From assembly GCA_016177875.1 (NCBI GenBank), contig JACOUL010000011.1, forward strand, positions 1 to 38,760: a DNA stretch of 38,760 nucleotides, written 5' to 3'. The notes under the pieces are model-generated. The model was given only the letters and a program-made list of their open reading frames with translations, did no database searches and was not told where the DNA came from. This document shows, piece by piece, positions 7,080-17,018 of this stretch (positions are counted from its first letter, which is position 1; each line of letters begins with the position of its first letter). The translations under genes were made by a program, and so were the position numbers. This DNA is from Burkholderiales bacterium. Its GTDB lineage: Bacteria; Pseudomonadota; Gammaproteobacteria; Burkholderiales; Burkholderiaceae_D.

Positions 7080-8129
7080 TCATGTCGCCGTAAGCGATTG
7101 CACCAGTTTTTTTGCGGAGCGATAGCGCCCGTCGTTTTGCAATTCATCCCATGACATTGCCGACGATTGCGGCACCAGCGCAGCAATGCGGGCTGCGGAC
7201 TGCGCGCCGCTTCCGCTTGCGTGCCATTCCAGGCCGGCTAACAACTGATCAGCTTTATCGGGAGAGTTGCAGATCAATACCATGTCGCATCCGGCATTCA
7301 ATGCGGCATTGGCGCCGTTGACCACGCTGCCGGCGACACTTGCGCCTTCCATGCTCAAATCATCGCTGAAAATCACGCCCTGGAATCCGAAATCCTTGCG
7401 CAGCATCGTCAACCATTTTTTCGAGAATCCGGCCGGATGTTTATCCACTTTCGGATAAATCACATGCGCCGGCATGACCGCAGCCAAGCTGAGCCCAAGC
7501 CAACCATAAGGCGCGGCATCCTGTTCCAGGATTTCCTTCAACGGGCGCTCGTCAATCGGAATCGCCACATGCGAATCGGCTTGAACGAAACCATGTCCCG
7601 GAAAATGCTTGCCGCAATTGGCCATGCCTGCAAGCAGCAAGCCTTGATTCAAATTCTTAGCGAGCATCGCCACCACGCGCGGATCGCGATGAAAGGCGCG
7701 ATCGCCGATCACTTGCGATTCGCCGTAGTCCAAGTCGAGCACCGGGGTGAACGACAGATCTACACCGCACGCACGCAATTCCGCAGCCAAAATAAAGCCC
7801 AGAGCAGTCGCGGCATTGGTCGCGGCAAACACGTCGCGGTCCCACAGCTCGCCCAAGACGCGCATTGCCGGCAGGCGCGTAAAACCATCGGTCTTGAATC
7901 GCTGCACACGGCCGCCTTCATGATCGACCGCGATCAAGACGCCGGGCCGTGCGCGATGAATTGCCGCGGTCAGCTCGGTCAGTTGCCGACGATCTTGATA
8001 GTTGCGCGCGAATAGAATTACGCCGCCCGTCAACGGGTTCCGGATGCGGCGAACATCGTCGTCGGTCAATGTCGTACCCACAACGTCAAGCATGACCGGC
8101 CCAAGTTGCTTACTCTGCGTATTTATCAT
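7080..8129 (-). CDS. nagZ: Beta-N-acetylhexosaminidase
   Basis: NagZ is a cytoplasmic glycoside hydrolase of family 3 that removes N-acetylglucosamine from anhydro-muropeptides during peptidoglycan recycling. In many bacteria its product influences AmpC beta-lactamase induction. The 349-residue protein has no signal peptide, as expected. It shows the sugar-binding block [11 protein letters not shown], the mobile-loop motif K174-H-F-P-G-H-G with the general acid/base His, and [11 protein letters not shown] (~residues 250-260) with the nucleophilic Asp. Its start overlaps the acpS stop by four bases. Length and motifs are those of single-domain Gram-negative NagZ. Confidence 0.96.
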   Translation of the reverse strand: MINTQSKQLGPVMLDVVGTTLTDDDVRRIRNPLTGGVILFARNYQDRRQLTELTAAIHRARPGVLIAVDHEGGRVQRFKTDGFTRLPAMRVLGELWDRDVFAATNAATALGFILAAELRACGVDLSFTPVLDLDYGESQVIGDRAFHRDPRVVAMLAKNLNQGLLLAGMANCGKHFPGHGFVQADSHVAIPIDERPLKEILEQDAAPYGWLGLSLAAVMPAHVIYPKVDKHPAGFSKKWLTMLRKDFGFQGVIFSDDLSMEGASVAGSVVNGANAALNAGCDMVLICNSPDKADQLLAGLEWHASGSGAQSAARIAALVPQSSAMSWDELQNDGRYRSAKKLVQSLTAT

Positions 8130-8518
8130 TTCTTCTCCACAATCACGAAGGCAACCGCGTAATCGGCTTCATCGGTAATCGATACCTGCGCGGATAAGCC
8201 GTTTTGATTCATAAATTCGAGCAAGGCTCCGCCAGCGACTGCAATTGGCTTGCCGCTGGGCGCATTCAATACTTGCATGGCTCGCCATGTCATCGGCATG
8301 TGAATCCCTAAGCCGATTGCTTTGGAAAACGCCTCCTTGGCTGCAAAGCGAGTTGCCAAGAAACGAATGCCGCGTGCTTCCACTTTTGCTTTGCGCCGCC
8401 GAAATTTCTCTAGTTCTTCCGTGCCCAGAATTTTTTCAGCGAAGCGGTCACCATGGCGCGCTAATGCCGCTTCAATGCGCGAGATTTGAATAATGTCGGT
8501 GCCGATGCCGAAAATCAT
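8126..8518 (-). CDS. acpS: Holo-[acyl-carrier-protein] synthase
   Basis: AcpS transfers 4'-phosphopantetheine from CoA to the serine of the acyl carrier protein, activating it for fatty acid synthesis. The 130-residue product has the magnesium-binding motif [18 protein letters not shown] near the N-terminus and [15 protein letters not shown] in the middle, the two diagnostic motifs of small trimeric AcpS enzymes. It overlaps pdxJ upstream and nagZ downstream by four bases each, so translation is probably coupled. Its substrate gene acpP is in the same window at 21.3-21.5 kb. Confidence 0.96.
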   Translation of the reverse strand: MIFGIGTDIIQISRIEAALARHGDRFAEKILGTEELEKFRRRKAKVEARGIRFLATRFAAKEAFSKAIGLGIHMPMTWRAMQVLNAPSGKPIAVAGGALLEFMNQNGLSAQVSITDEADYAVAFVIVEKK

Positions 8519-9279
8519 GTCGACGTGCCCAAGCGTGACTGCACCATGATAGCTTTCATGTCCGACACGGCTTTTTGCCAGCCGACAAACACGGCTTGCG
8601 CCACGATCGCATGGCCGATATTTAACTCGGCGATATCCGGCAGTGCGGCAATCGCTTGCACATTGGTGTAGTGCAAACCATGTCCGGCATTCACCTTCAG
8701 TCCACGTTTGACGCCTTCCATGACGCCGGCCTTGATGCGTTCCAATTCCTTGGCCTGAGCAACTTCGTCATGTGCATCGGCATAACGTCCCGTATGCAAC
8801 TCGACGACCGGCGCGCCCGCTTCAGCGGCTGCTTGTATTTGGTCGCCGTCGGCATCAATGAAAAGGCTCACGCGGATACCCTCGTTCTGCAATTGCATCA
8901 CAGCGGCCTTCACCTCGGCAAAATATTTCACGACATCCAAACCGCCTTCAGTCGTGATTTCGGCGCGCCTCTCGGGCACAAGGCAAGCATCTTGCGGCTT
9001 GATGCTGCAGCAGAAATCGAGCATCTCTTTTGTCACGGCCGATTCCAGATTCATGCGCGTGCGCAATTGCGGCCGAATAGCCCGCACATCGGCGTCACGA
9101 ATATGGCGACGATCTTCGCGCAAATGCAATGTGATCGCATCAGCACCCGCTTCTTCCGCCAGTAGGGCCGCTTGGACCGGATCAGGATAGCTTGTGCCGC
9201 GCGCATTGCGCAGCGTGGCGACGTGGTCGATGTTTACGCCGAGGTCGATAATCGATCCGGCCGGTTGCAGAAAGCTCAT
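8515..9279 (-). CDS. pdxJ: Pyridoxine 5'-phosphate synthase
   Basis: PdxJ condenses 1-deoxyxylulose-5-phosphate with 3-amino-2-oxopropyl phosphate to form pyridoxine 5'-phosphate, the last ring-forming step of the DXP-dependent vitamin B6 pathway. The 254-residue TIM-barrel protein starts with the family pattern [16 protein letters not shown], followed by [19 protein letters not shown] and, near the C-terminus, [15 protein letters not shown] with the phosphate-binding glycines. The order recO-pdxJ-acpS is conserved in many proteobacteria. It starts four bases after recO stops and overlaps acpS by four bases. Confidence 0.96.
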   Translation of the reverse strand: MSFLQPAGSIIDLGVNIDHVATLRNARGTSYPDPVQAALLAEEAGADAITLHLREDRRHIRDADVRAIRPQLRTRMNLESAVTKEMLDFCCSIKPQDACLVPERRAEITTEGGLDVVKYFAEVKAAVMQLQNEGIRVSLFIDADGDQIQAAAEAGAPVVELHTGRYADAHDEVAQAKELERIKAGVMEGVKRGLKVNAGHGLHYTNVQAIAALPDIAELNIGHAIVAQAVFVGWQKAVSDMKAIMVQSRLGTST

Positions 9280-9283
9280 ATTC

Positions 9284-10039
9284 TTATAATTGCATCAAGT
9301 CGATTAAGATCTGCCGCGTATTCAATTGCGAGCCGCCTAGGTAATGCCCGAGCAAATGGCGCATCAGGAACTTGCTCTGCGTCTGCGTAGCGGCATCGGA
9401 ATAATTTTCTTGTTCCATGTCGAGCAAAGTCTTGCCCGACACTTGCGGCCACTGATCCGCGGCTCTGCCGGGGCGCGGCCCGCGCTCCGGATCAACGACA
9501 TAAATTTGATCCGGCTGCACTGCATCCCCGGTACTGGTGCAGCGAGTGAAATCACCGGCGAATCCGGTTTCCTTCAGCAAAGCGCGTTCGAACTTACGCA
9601 GTACAATCGGCGCCGGCTCGCCGTGCGCAAGCTGATTGAGCGTGGCGACATAGTGGTCGAACAAGGCAGTGTGCGCATCGTCGCGTGCGAGAAATTTCAC
9701 CAGTAATTCATTCAAGTAAAAGCCGCACAGCAGCGCGGATTTTTCCAGGGGCAGCAAGCCGCCTATCCATTCCGCGGATGTTAAGGTGCGTATTTCCGAC
9801 TTGCCGCTCCAGCCGATCGACAAAGGCTGAAAAGTTTGCAGCACGCCGCGCAACTTGGAATGCGGACGCTTGGCGCCCTTGGCCAGCAATGCAATTCGTC
9901 CGTGGCTGCGCGTAAAGACGTCGACGATGAGGCTGGTTTCCTTGTAGGGATAACTGTGCAAGACGAAGCCGGGTTGCTGCATTACCCGGTGTTCCTTTTC
10001 AGGATATCGTGCTCGAGATTCCCCGTTATTCATACCCAT
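9284..10039 (-). CDS. recO: DNA repair protein RecO
   Basis: RecO helps load RecA on SSB-coated single-stranded DNA in the RecFOR pathway. The 251-residue product has the N-terminal OB-fold start [20 protein letters not shown], then [20 protein letters not shown], and a helical C-terminal domain ([23 protein letters not shown]). The zinc cysteines of some RecO proteins are not obvious here. The ATG at 10039 overlaps era by 14 bases and gives an ~20-residue polar N-terminal extension; the ATG at 9982 ([11 protein letters not shown]) is the alternative. Tight coupling with era and pdxJ is typical. Confidence 0.93.
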   Translation of the reverse strand: MGMNNGESRARYPEKEHRVMQQPGFVLHSYPYKETSLIVDVFTRSHGRIALLAKGAKRPHSKLRGVLQTFQPLSIGWSGKSEIRTLTSAEWIGGLLPLEKSALLCGFYLNELLVKFLARDDAHTALFDHYVATLNQLAHGEPAPIVLRKFERALLKETGFAGDFTRCTSTGDAVQPDQIYVVDPERGPRPGRAADQWPQVSGKTLLDMEQENYSDAATQTQSKFLMRHLLGHYLGGSQLNTRQILIDLMQL

Positions 10040-10928
10040 AAGCCCGCAAGCCGGCTTCGTTGTCTGCCCAACCCGATTTCACTTTAACCCAGACCTCAAG
10101 GTAAACAGGGCCGCCGAATAATTTCTCCATGTCGAGACGCGATTGCATGGAAATTTCCTTCAGCTTGGCACCCTTTTGCCCGATGACCATCGCCTTGTGG
10201 CTGTCGCGGTCCACCAAAATGGCGGCGAAGATGCGGCGAAGATTGCCTTCCTGTTCAAATTTTTCGATGACCACCGTACTCGTATACGGCAGCTCATCGC
10301 CGGCTAGACGAAAGATTTTTTCACGAACGATTTCAGCCGCAAGGAATTTCTCGCTGCGGTCGGTGATATCGTCTTCTTCGAAAACCGGCGGATTTTCCGG
10401 CAGCTGCTTGCGAATTTCTTCCTGCAAGGCGTCCAGCTGAAAACTTTGTTTCGCTGACACCGGCACCACGGCGACAAAATCGTGCTGGGCGGCAGTGCTT
10501 TGCGCAAACGGCATCAACGCGGCTTTGTCCTTGACGCGATCCGCCTTGTTGATCACCAAGATGCACGGTACATTTTTGGGAATCAGGTCCAATACTTGCC
10601 GGTCCGCGGCGCTATAACTGCCGGCTTCGACGACAAATAGAATCACGTCGGCGGAAGTCAAGGTATTCGCGACGGTTTTGTTCAGCGTCTTATTCAAGGC
10701 ATTCGCATGCCGCGTCTGAAAACCTGGCGTGTCGACGTAAATAAATTGGGCATTAGCGATAGTTTGAATACCGGTAATACGATGCCGCGTGGTTTGTGCT
10801 TTTCGTGAGGTGATGCTGACCTTGGCGCCGATCAGCATATTCATCAGGGTCGACTTACCGACATTAGGGCGCCCGACGATGGCGACATAGCCGCATCGAA
10901 AATCAGCGGGTGCAGCGATCTGGGTCAT
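10026..10928 (-). CDS. era: GTPase Era, 30S ribosome assembly factor
   Basis: Era is an essential GTPase that binds the 3' end of 16S rRNA and checks small-subunit maturation. The 300-residue product has G1 GRPNVGKST (residues 19-27), G3 DTPG, G4 NKAD and G5-like VSAK, followed by a C-terminal KH domain ([22 protein letters not shown] region) that contacts rRNA. Its start overlaps rnc by four bases. The rnc-era pair is conserved across bacteria and links rRNA processing with ribosome assembly. Confidence 0.97.
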   Translation of the reverse strand: MTQIAAPADFRCGYVAIVGRPNVGKSTLMNMLIGAKVSITSRKAQTTRHRITGIQTIANAQFIYVDTPGFQTRHANALNKTLNKTVANTLTSADVILFVVEAGSYSAADRQVLDLIPKNVPCILVINKADRVKDKAALMPFAQSTAAQHDFVAVVPVSAKQSFQLDALQEEIRKQLPENPPVFEEDDITDRSEKFLAAEIVREKIFRLAGDELPYTSTVVIEKFEQEGNLRRIFAAILVDRDSHKAMVIGQKGAKLKEISMQSRLDMEKLFGGPVYLEVWVKVKSGWADNEAGLRAYGYE

Positions 10929-11917
10929 GCGGTCTTGGAATGCGTTGGGGATTTTTCCGCTTCGGCAGCAGCGCCGGCTTCTGATTTACTTGCTGTCTTT
11001 TGCTCTGACGCTTGCAAAGCCTTAGGCTCGGCCTTTGTCTCGCTTTTAGAATCGGCTCTATCCGCAGCCTTAACGGTTTCTTTGGAATCGCGAGAGGTCT
11101 TGCTCTCCATCTTGCCCTCTGAACGCGAACTCGACTTAAGCGGTGCTTGTGCCGGCGGCGCATCATCCTGCACAGTCGCTATGCCCGCTAACTTAAGTTG
11201 CGAACCGCGCGGCTTAGTCTTGCGGGTAGTCGTCGGGCTTTTAGCAAAGGCGGCTTGCACCGCTTCTAAAGCCAGTTTAGCAGCGGCCTGCTCACCTGCA
11301 CGGCGGCTACCGCCAGTACCAAATACTTGAATTTCCAATTTAGGAACCAGGCATTCGATTTCGAATTCTTGATTGTGCGCGGCGCCATGCGTGGCCACCA
11401 CATTGTATTGCGGCAGTGCGATCTTCTTGCCTTGCAAATATTCCTGGAGCAAGGTCTTAGCATCCTTGCCCAAGGTCTTGGGATCCACCGTATCGAGAAT
11501 GGGAATATATAAGGAACGAATGACGCTTCTCGCTGCATCAAAGCCGCCATCCAGAAAAATGGCTCCGAACAGCGCCTCCAAGGTATCCGCCAAGATCGAG
11601 GGGCGCCTGAATCCGCCGGATTTCAACTCGCCCTCACCAAGACGCAGAAATTGGGAAAGCTCCAGCCGCTGCGCAATTTCATAGAGCGATTGCTGCTTGA
11701 CGAGGTTGGCGCGCAAACGAGACAAATCGCCTTCATCGATTTTGTTGTACCGCTCAAACAGCAATGACGCTACCACGCAATTGAGAATCGAATCGCCGAG
11801 AAATTCCAGCCTCTCGTTATGCAGACTGCTATGGCTGCGATGCGTCAAGGCCTGCTGCAACAATGCAGGATCCTTGAACGTATGGCCTAGCCGGTCTTGC
11901 AATAACGTGAAATCCAT
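10925..11917 (-). CDS. rnc: Ribonuclease III with long low-complexity C-terminal tail
   Basis: RNase III cleaves double-stranded RNA in rRNA precursors and mRNAs. Residues 34-45 carry the signature [27 protein letters not shown] follows, and a double-stranded RNA-binding domain occupies ~155-224 (ending [20 protein letters not shown]). The protein is 330 residues, about 100 longer than the usual ~226. The extra part, from ~225 on, is a disordered tail rich in Lys, Ala, Ser, Glu and Thr ([17 protein letters not shown]). Such tails occur in some betaproteobacteria; their role is unknown to me. A four-base overlap couples it to era. Confidence 0.96.
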   Translation of the reverse strand: MDFTLLQDRLGHTFKDPALLQQALTHRSHSSLHNERLEFLGDSILNCVVASLLFERYNKIDEGDLSRLRANLVKQQSLYEIAQRLELSQFLRLGEGELKSGGFRRPSILADTLEALFGAIFLDGGFDAARSVIRSLYIPILDTVDPKTLGKDAKTLLQEYLQGKKIALPQYNVVATHGAAHNQEFEIECLVPKLEIQVFGTGGSRRAGEQAAAKLALEAVQAAFAKSPTTTRKTKPRGSQLKLAGIATVQDDAPPAQAPLKSSSRSEGKMESKTSRDSKETVKAADRADSKSETKAEPKALQASEQKTASKSEAGAAAEAEKSPTHSKTA

Positions 11918-11931
11918 TTTCCTACGCTTTC

Positions 11932-12312
11932 TTATTCGCCGGACTTACCAGTTCCACCATTCCGAGCGGTCGAACCACGATACTCAATCAATAAGCTTGC
12001 CGGGCCTACCAGCGGAATCTTCTTATCATAGGCAAAACTGATTTCCACCTCGTTGCCGCTTTTTGTAATCTCCAGGTCTTTGCCGGAAATCGACTCAATG
12101 TAACTGGCGCTCTTCTGCCTCTCGAAACTCAATCGAATTTCTGCTGGCGTTGTTCCTGCAGCTTTCGCAGTTTCGATCGCCCGTTTGATCGAGCTGTACT
12201 CAGAAACAGTCGGCACAATTTTTAAGCCCAATATTGCAATACACCCCAAGATGGCCAGGATGAAAATCAAGCCAAATAGGCTGATACCGCGCTGTCTTTC
12301 AATATGTCTCAT
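11932..12312 (-). CDS. DUF4845 family single-pass membrane protein
   Basis: Encodes 126 residues: a short basic N-terminus (MRHIERQRG), one hydrophobic segment at ~10-32 ([20 protein letters not shown]) and an extra-cytoplasmic domain ([20 protein letters not shown] ... [20 protein letters not shown]). This is the DUF4845 family, normally found exactly between lepB and rnc in beta- and gammaproteobacteria. The N-terminus resembles a pilin-like leader (G-I-S-L-x-G-L), but I see no support for a pilin role. Function is unassigned. It sits 12 bases after lepB and 14 before rnc. Confidence 0.92.
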   Translation of the reverse strand: MRHIERQRGISLFGLIFILAILGCIAILGLKIVPTVSEYSSIKRAIETAKAAGTTPAEIRLSFERQKSASYIESISGKDLEITKSGNEVEISFAYDKKIPLVGPASLLIEYRGSTARNGGTGKSGE

Positions 12313-12324
12313 ATCGTTCTCCCC

Positions 12325-13266
12325 TTATTGAAAACTCCCGATACGTTTTGGATTGCTGAAATTCATCCAAATAAAAAATGCCTTGCCCACGATATTTTTG
12401 TCCGGAACAAAACCCCAGAAACGGCTATCTTGGCTGTTATCCCGATTATCGCCCATCATGAAGTAGTGTCCTTCCGGGACGGTACAGGTAAAACCCTCCA
12501 CATTGTAGGTGCACCGATCGCGATAAGGAAAATCGGATGGATTTGAAACATAGGCCGGTGCCCAATCGTTGTTGAGAATCCGATGTTCAACACCATCCAA
12601 CTTTTCCGTGAATTGCTGCGAATACGTTAAACACCCTCTCCGCCGCTCTTTCTCCGCATCGCATACCTCGTCCAGATAATCAGGCATCGACACATAAGAA
12701 AGTTCTTTACCATTTACCGTTAAACGCTTGTTTTTATATGTTATTTTATCACCAGGAACGCCAATCACGCGCTTAATATAATCGAGCGACGGATCGAGCG
12801 GATACTTAAAAACCATAATATCGCCCGGCTTTGGATGATTCATTTCAACAATCTTTTTGTTGATCACGGGCAATCTAATGCCATAGGTAAATTTGTTAAC
12901 TAAAATTAAATCCCCATTCAGCAAGGTGGGGGTCATCGAATCGGACGGAATTTTGAACGGCTCAAATAAAAACGAGCGCAGAAAAAATACCAGTGCGATA
13001 ACCGGGAAAAAGCTGCCCGAATACTCAATCCACGTAGGCTGACGCAGAAGCGACGCCTCCAAGGAGGCGCGTGCCCCTTCTTCCACCTTGACGCCATCCG
13101 TGACCAGCCGGGCATGGCGCGCATCAAATTCGGCCAAAGCGATATCGGCCTTCTTACGGCGCTGCTTCGCAAAATAGAAAACCTCTATACCCCATATAAC
13201 CCCGGTAACGACGGTAAGGATAAATAAGATTAAGGAGAAATTGCCCAGGATCGCTTGCAAATTCAT
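12325..13266 (-). CDS. lepB: Signal peptidase I
   Basis: LepB is the inner-membrane protease that removes signal peptides from exported pre-proteins. The 313-residue product has two N-terminal membrane helices (residues ~8-30 and ~85-99), the catalytic serine S110 in [10 protein letters not shown] and the catalytic lysine K165 in [13 protein letters not shown]. The C-terminal box [17 protein letters not shown] is also present. An insertion with two cysteines ([14 protein letters not shown]) is typical of Gram-negative enzymes. Its ATG overlaps lepA by four bases, the conserved lepA-lepB order. Confidence 0.97.
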   Translation of the reverse strand: MNLQAILGNFSLILFILTVVTGVIWGIEVFYFAKQRRKKADIALAEFDARHARLVTDGVKVEEGARASLEASLLRQPTWIEYSGSFFPVIALVFFLRSFLFEPFKIPSDSMTPTLLNGDLILVNKFTYGIRLPVINKKIVEMNHPKPGDIMVFKYPLDPSLDYIKRVIGVPGDKITYKNKRLTVNGKELSYVSMPDYLDEVCDAEKERRRGCLTYSQQFTEKLDGVEHRILNNDWAPAYVSNPSDFPYRDRCTYNVEGFTCTVPEGHYFMMGDNRDNSQDSRFWGFVPDKNIVGKAFFIWMNFSNPKRIGSFQ

Positions 13267-15056
13267 TTATCTTCCACTTGTAAGATTGCGAGGAATGCTT
13301 CTTGCGGAATTTCGACCGAACCTACCTGTTTCATCCGCTTCTTACCGGCTTTTTGTTTTTCCAAAAGCTTTCTCTTGCGGGAAATATCGCCGCCGTAACA
13401 CTTAGCCAAAACGTTTTTACGCAACGCCTTGACGTTTTCACGTGCGATGATATTCGAGCCGATCGCTGCCTGGATCGCGACGTCAAACATTTGACGCGGA
13501 ATCAGCTCGCGCATCTTGGCAGCGACCTCACGTCCGCGATACTGGCTGTTGGCACGATGAACGATGATGGCCAGCGCATCGACCTTCTCGCTGTTGATCA
13601 GCATGTCGACCTTGACCACTTCGGCCGGGCGATATTCTTTGAACTCGTATTCCATCGAGGCATAACCGCGCGAAGTCGACTTCAGCTTGTCGAAGAAGTC
13701 GAGCACGATTTCGCCCATCGGCATTTCATAAGTCAGCTTGACCTGTTTGCCGTGGTAGTTCATGTCTATCTGGATGCCGCGCTTTTGGGTGCATAACGTG
13801 ATCACCGAGCCGACATATTCCTGCGGCATGTAAAGATGAACAGTAACGATCGGCTCGCGGATTTCCTCGATCTTGGACGGATCCGGCATCTTGGAAGGGT
13901 TGTCCACCATGATGACGGTGCCGTCGCGCATTACCACTTCATAAATCACGGTAGGCGCGGTCGTGATCAAGTCTTGATCGAATTCGCGCTCCAGACGCTC
14001 CTGCACGATTTCCATGTGCAAAAGGCCCAGGAATCCGCAGCGAAACCCGAAACCCAGCGCCTGCGAGACTTCCGGCTCGTACTGAAGCGCAGCGTCGTTC
14101 AGCTTCAATTTTTCCAGAGACTCGCGCAGCGCATCGTACTGGTTGGCTTCCACAGGAAACAAACCTGCAAACACCTGCGGCTGCACTTCCTTGAAGCCGG
14201 GCAGCGGCACAGCAGCTGGCTTAGATGCCAGCGTCACGGTATCGCCCACTTTAGCGGCCTTCAATTCCTTGATACCGGCAATAATGAAGCCTACTTGCCC
14301 GGCAGTGAGCGACTCGCGTGAAATCGATTTCGGCGTGAATACACCCACGCTTTCCACCAGATGCTGCGACTCGGTCGCCATCAGCAGAATTTTGTCCTTG
14401 GGCCGCAAGGCGCCGTTCACGATGCGCACCAGCATGACGACGCCGACATAATTGTCGAACCAGGAATCGATGATCAGCGCTTGCAGCGGCGCATCGGGAT
14501 CACCTTCAGGCGATGGTACCTTGGCAATCAATGCTTCCAGCACATCTTGGACGCCTTCTCCGGTTTTGGCAGAACAGCGCACTGCATCGCTCGCCTCGAT
14601 GCCGATGACATCCTCGATTTCGCCGATCGCCGAATCAGGATCGGCCGAAGGCAAATCGATCTTATTCAAGACTGGGACCACTTCCACACCGAGTTCGATC
14701 GCCGTATAGCAATTGGCTACGGTCTGCGCCTCCACGCCCTGGGACGCGTCCACCACCAGGAGGGCCCCCTCGCAGGCCGACAATGAGCGGCTGACTTCAT
14801 AACTGAAATCCACATGCCCGGGCGTATCGATCAGATTCAGGTTATAGATCTGCCCGTCACGCGCCTTATAGCTAAGCGCAGCGGTTTGCGCTTTAATGGT
14901 AATACCGCGTTCACGCTCCAGATCCATGGAATCCAGCACTTGGGCTTCCATTTCACGGTCGGACAATCCGCCGCACAGCTGAATGATGCGATCGGCCAGG
15001 GTGGATTTACCGTGATCGATGTGAGCAATAATGGAGAAATTGCGAATATTTTTCAT
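13263..15056 (-). CDS. lepA: Elongation factor 4 (LepA), back-translocating GTPase
   Basis: LepA is a ribosome-binding translational GTPase acting in initiation/assembly quality control or back-translocation under stress. The 597-residue product has AHIDHGKST (G1), [16 protein letters not shown] (G3) and [10 protein letters not shown] (G4), EF-G-like domains II, III and V, and the LepA-specific C-terminal domain ending in [10 protein letters not shown]. Length is normal. The ATG at 15056 begins [16 protein letters not shown] as in all relatives, but the bases before it are a T-run with no clear ribosome site. It heads the lepA-to-tRNA superoperon. Confidence 0.98.
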   Translation of the reverse strand: MKNIRNFSIIAHIDHGKSTLADRIIQLCGGLSDREMEAQVLDSMDLERERGITIKAQTAALSYKARDGQIYNLNLIDTPGHVDFSYEVSRSLSACEGALLVVDASQGVEAQTVANCYTAIELGVEVVPVLNKIDLPSADPDSAIGEIEDVIGIEASDAVRCSAKTGEGVQDVLEALIAKVPSPEGDPDAPLQALIIDSWFDNYVGVVMLVRIVNGALRPKDKILLMATESQHLVESVGVFTPKSISRESLTAGQVGFIIAGIKELKAAKVGDTVTLASKPAAVPLPGFKEVQPQVFAGLFPVEANQYDALRESLEKLKLNDAALQYEPEVSQALGFGFRCGFLGLLHMEIVQERLEREFDQDLITTAPTVIYEVVMRDGTVIMVDNPSKMPDPSKIEEIREPIVTVHLYMPQEYVGSVITLCTQKRGIQIDMNYHGKQVKLTYEMPMGEIVLDFFDKLKSTSRGYASMEYEFKEYRPAEVVKVDMLINSEKVDALAIIVHRANSQYRGREVAAKMRELIPRQMFDVAIQAAIGSNIIARENVKALRKNVLAKCYGGDISRKRKLLEKQKAGKKRMKQVGSVEIPQEAFLAILQVEDK

Positions 15057-15059
15057 GCA

Positions 15060-15110
15060 AGAAAAAAGCGCTCAATACAGGAGACATTCCCCCGGGCGAG
15101 CGCCTTTGAT
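15060..15110 (-). promoter_or_regulatory. Terminator-like hairpin in the lepA leader
   Basis: On the minus strand GGCGCTC (about 15098-15104) pairs with GAGCGC (15068-15073) across a ~24-base loop, and six T residues follow directly, ending four bases before the lepA ATG. It could terminate transcription from the glutaredoxin gene or act as an attenuator for lepA. The long loop weakens the call. Confidence 0.45.
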
Positions 15111-15137
15111 CAAAAACAGCTTTTCAATACTCGTATT

Positions 15138-15404
15138 TTACCGGATTTCAAGAGTGGAAGCCTGCAAATACGCCCGCACGGCTTGTTCATCCAAGAAATA
15201 ATGGCAAAGCTCCGCCTCTTCGCCATTCTTTAAAGCTGTCAATACCGGAACAAGCTCATCATAACGCTCAACCAAACCCAGGTCGCCATCCACATCAATT
15301 ACGCGCACAGAAAATGCATATTCCACCTGTAACGGCGCGAGTGCTGCCAACAAATCGTCGCATAGATGGCAATAGCTTCGAGAATAGAGAGTGAGCTCGA
15401 TCAC
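15138..15404 (-). CDS. Glutaredoxin-family thioredoxin-fold protein
   Basis: Encodes 88 residues with an N-terminal beta strand followed by a redox C12-H-L-C15 pair (LYSRSYCHLCDDLLAAL) and later VRVIDVDGDLGLVERYDELV-PVL, where the cis-proline position of the thioredoxin fold is occupied by P in ELVPVL. This is the small DUF836-like glutaredoxin family often located beside lepA and the rpoE-mucD cluster. Its substrate is not known. It starts with GTG at 15404; no strong ribosome site is visible. It lies between the mucD terminator and the lepA leader hairpin, so it needs its own promoter or readthrough. Confidence 0.85.
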   Translation of the reverse strand: MIELTLYSRSYCHLCDDLLAALAPLQVEYAFSVRVIDVDGDLGLVERYDELVPVLTALKNGEEAELCHYFLDEQAVRAYLQASTLEIR

Positions 15405-15464
15405 ATCACAAAATTTGTTGAGGACGAGTGCCGCTTTCGCTTAACTCTGTCCCGCAATTAATGA

Positions 15465-15502
15465 GAACAAAAAGGCTGCATGCCTTGGGCACATGCAGCC
15501 TT
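15465..15502 (-). terminator. Strong intrinsic terminator after mucD
   Basis: An uninterrupted 11-bp stem, AAGGCTGCATG (15472-15482) with CATGCAGCCTT (15492-15502), has a nine-base loop and is followed on the minus strand by TTTTTGTT. It lies just after the mucD stop codon and closes the rpoE operon. Confidence 0.92.
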
Positions 15503-15521
15503 CGAGGGGAATTACATTATC

Positions 15522-17018
15522 TTACTGGCCGTTTGGCTTAATCGGCACGAATTGAGAGGAATCGCCGCGCCGCACCAACACGACCGCCATCCGCTTGTGC
15601 TCCAGTCGGGCAACCAGCGAATTGAACTGCTTGGCATCCTTCACATCGGTGTTATTCAAGCGCAGAATCACGTCCCCCGGCCGCAAACCGGCACGTGCCG
15701 CCGCACCTTCGGCGGCTTCGACCACGACGCCGGACTCCACCTTCAGCTCTTTACGCTGACTTTCGGACAAATCACTGACGGTGATGCCGAGCGCATTGGC
15801 AGGCGCCTCCGGCTTAGCCTTAGACTCGCCTTTCTTAGCAACTTTATCGGCATCCATTTCTGCGATGGTCAAAGTCAATTCACGCATCGTGCCCTTGCGC
15901 CACACGCTAATCGTTGCGCGCGAACCAGGTCTGGTATTACCTACCAAGCGCGGCAAGTCACTGGAGCGATTGATATCCACCCCGTTGTACTTGAGGATAA
16001 TGTCACCCGCTTCGACACCGCCTTTTTCAGCAGGAGCGCCAGGTTCCACCCGTTGTACCAATGCGCCCTGCGCTTTAGACAATCCGAGCGACTCGGCCAC
16101 GTCCTTAGTCACTTCGCCGATTTGTACACCGATGCGTCCGCGCGTCACCTTGCCGGAATTTTTCAGCTGGTCCGCCACGCGCATCGCTTCATCGATGGGA
16201 ACGGCAAATGAAATGCCCATGTAGCCGCCGGAACGGCTGTAGATTTGCGAGTTAATGCCGACCACTTCGCCGCGCATGTTGATCAAGGGGCCGCCTGAAT
16301 TACCCGGATTGACCGCCACGTCGGTTTGAATTAACTGCAGGTAATCGCCGGTATCGCGCGACTTTGCCGATACGATGCCGGCAGTGACGGTGTTGTCGAG
16401 TCCGAACGGCGAACCAATCGCGATTACCCATTCACCTGCGCGAAGCTTGGTGGAATCGCCGATCGGCAGTCGTGGCAAATTACCGCCTTCGATCTTCACC
16501 AAGGCGACATCCGTGCGCTTGTCGGCACCGATCACCTTGGCCTTGAATTCGCGCTTGTCGGTCAGCGTGACATAGACATCATCGGCTCCGTCGATCACGT
16601 GGGAGTTGGTCAAAATATAGCCGTCAGCCGAAATAATGAAACCTGAACCGACGCCGCGCGGCACTTCCTCTTCCTGCTGCTGCGGCATTCTGCGGCCGCG
16701 CGGGGTAGGCTGCTGCTGACGCGGAATGGGAACGCCGAAGAAACGCCGGAAAAATTCCTGCATTTCATCTTCGTCAGGCCCGATGCCGTTTTGGCCGGGT
16801 TTGATTTTTTCGGTCGTCCGTATATTGACCACGGCAGGTCCCGCCTTCTCTACCATATCGGTGAAGTCAGGCAAGCCTGCCTGCGATGGGGCGGCGACCG
16901 CGACAGGGCTTACGCCCAATAAAGCCGGCGCAAAAAAAGCGCCGGCAGCGCTTAAGAGTAATGTTGAGAGAGTTTTTTTGAATAAGAATCGATTTTTCAT
17001 AGCATCCACAATCCTCAT
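15522..17018 (-). CDS. mucD: Periplasmic serine endoprotease DegP/MucD (Do family)
   Basis: A periplasmic chaperone-protease that degrades misfolded envelope proteins as part of the sigma-E response. The 498-residue product has an N-terminal signal peptide (basic MKNRFLFKK, hydrophobic LSTLLLSAAGAFFAPALLG), a trypsin-like domain with the triad H140 (TNSHVIDG), D170 (KRTDVALVK) and S241 (GNSGGPL), and two PDZ domains (~290-375 and ~405-490; GVEAGDIILKYNGVD, GLRPGDVILRLNNTD). Its ATG overlaps mucB by four bases. The Q-rich linker RQQQPTPRGRRMPQQQEEE in the LA loop is typical of DegP-like proteins. degP or degQ would be equivalent names. Confidence 0.95.
   Translation of the reverse strand: MRIVDAMKNRFLFKKTLSTLLLSAAGAFFAPALLGVSPVAVAAPSQAGLPDFTDMVEKAGPAVVNIRTTEKIKPGQNGIGPDEDEMQEFFRRFFGVPIPRQQQPTPRGRRMPQQQEEEVPRGVGSGFIISADGYILTNSHVIDGADDVYVTLTDKREFKAKVIGADKRTDVALVKIEGGNLPRLPIGDSTKLRAGEWVIAIGSPFGLDNTVTAGIVSAKSRDTGDYLQLIQTDVAVNPGNSGGPLINMRGEVVGINSQIYSRSGGYMGISFAVPIDEAMRVADQLKNSGKVTRGRIGVQIGEVTKDVAESLGLSKAQGALVQRVEPGAPAEKGGVEAGDIILKYNGVDINRSSDLPRLVGNTRPGSRATISVWRKGTMRELTLTIAEMDADKVAKKGESKAKPEAPANALGITVSDLSESQRKELKVESGVVVEAAEGAAARAGLRPGDVILRLNNTDVKDAKQFNSLVARLEHKRMAVVLVRRGDSSQFVPIKPNGQ

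Noticed and set aside
15480..16211. Open frame of 243 codons opposite mucD
   Set aside because: It overlaps the mucD terminator and PDZ coding sequence; codon pattern belongs to the other strand.
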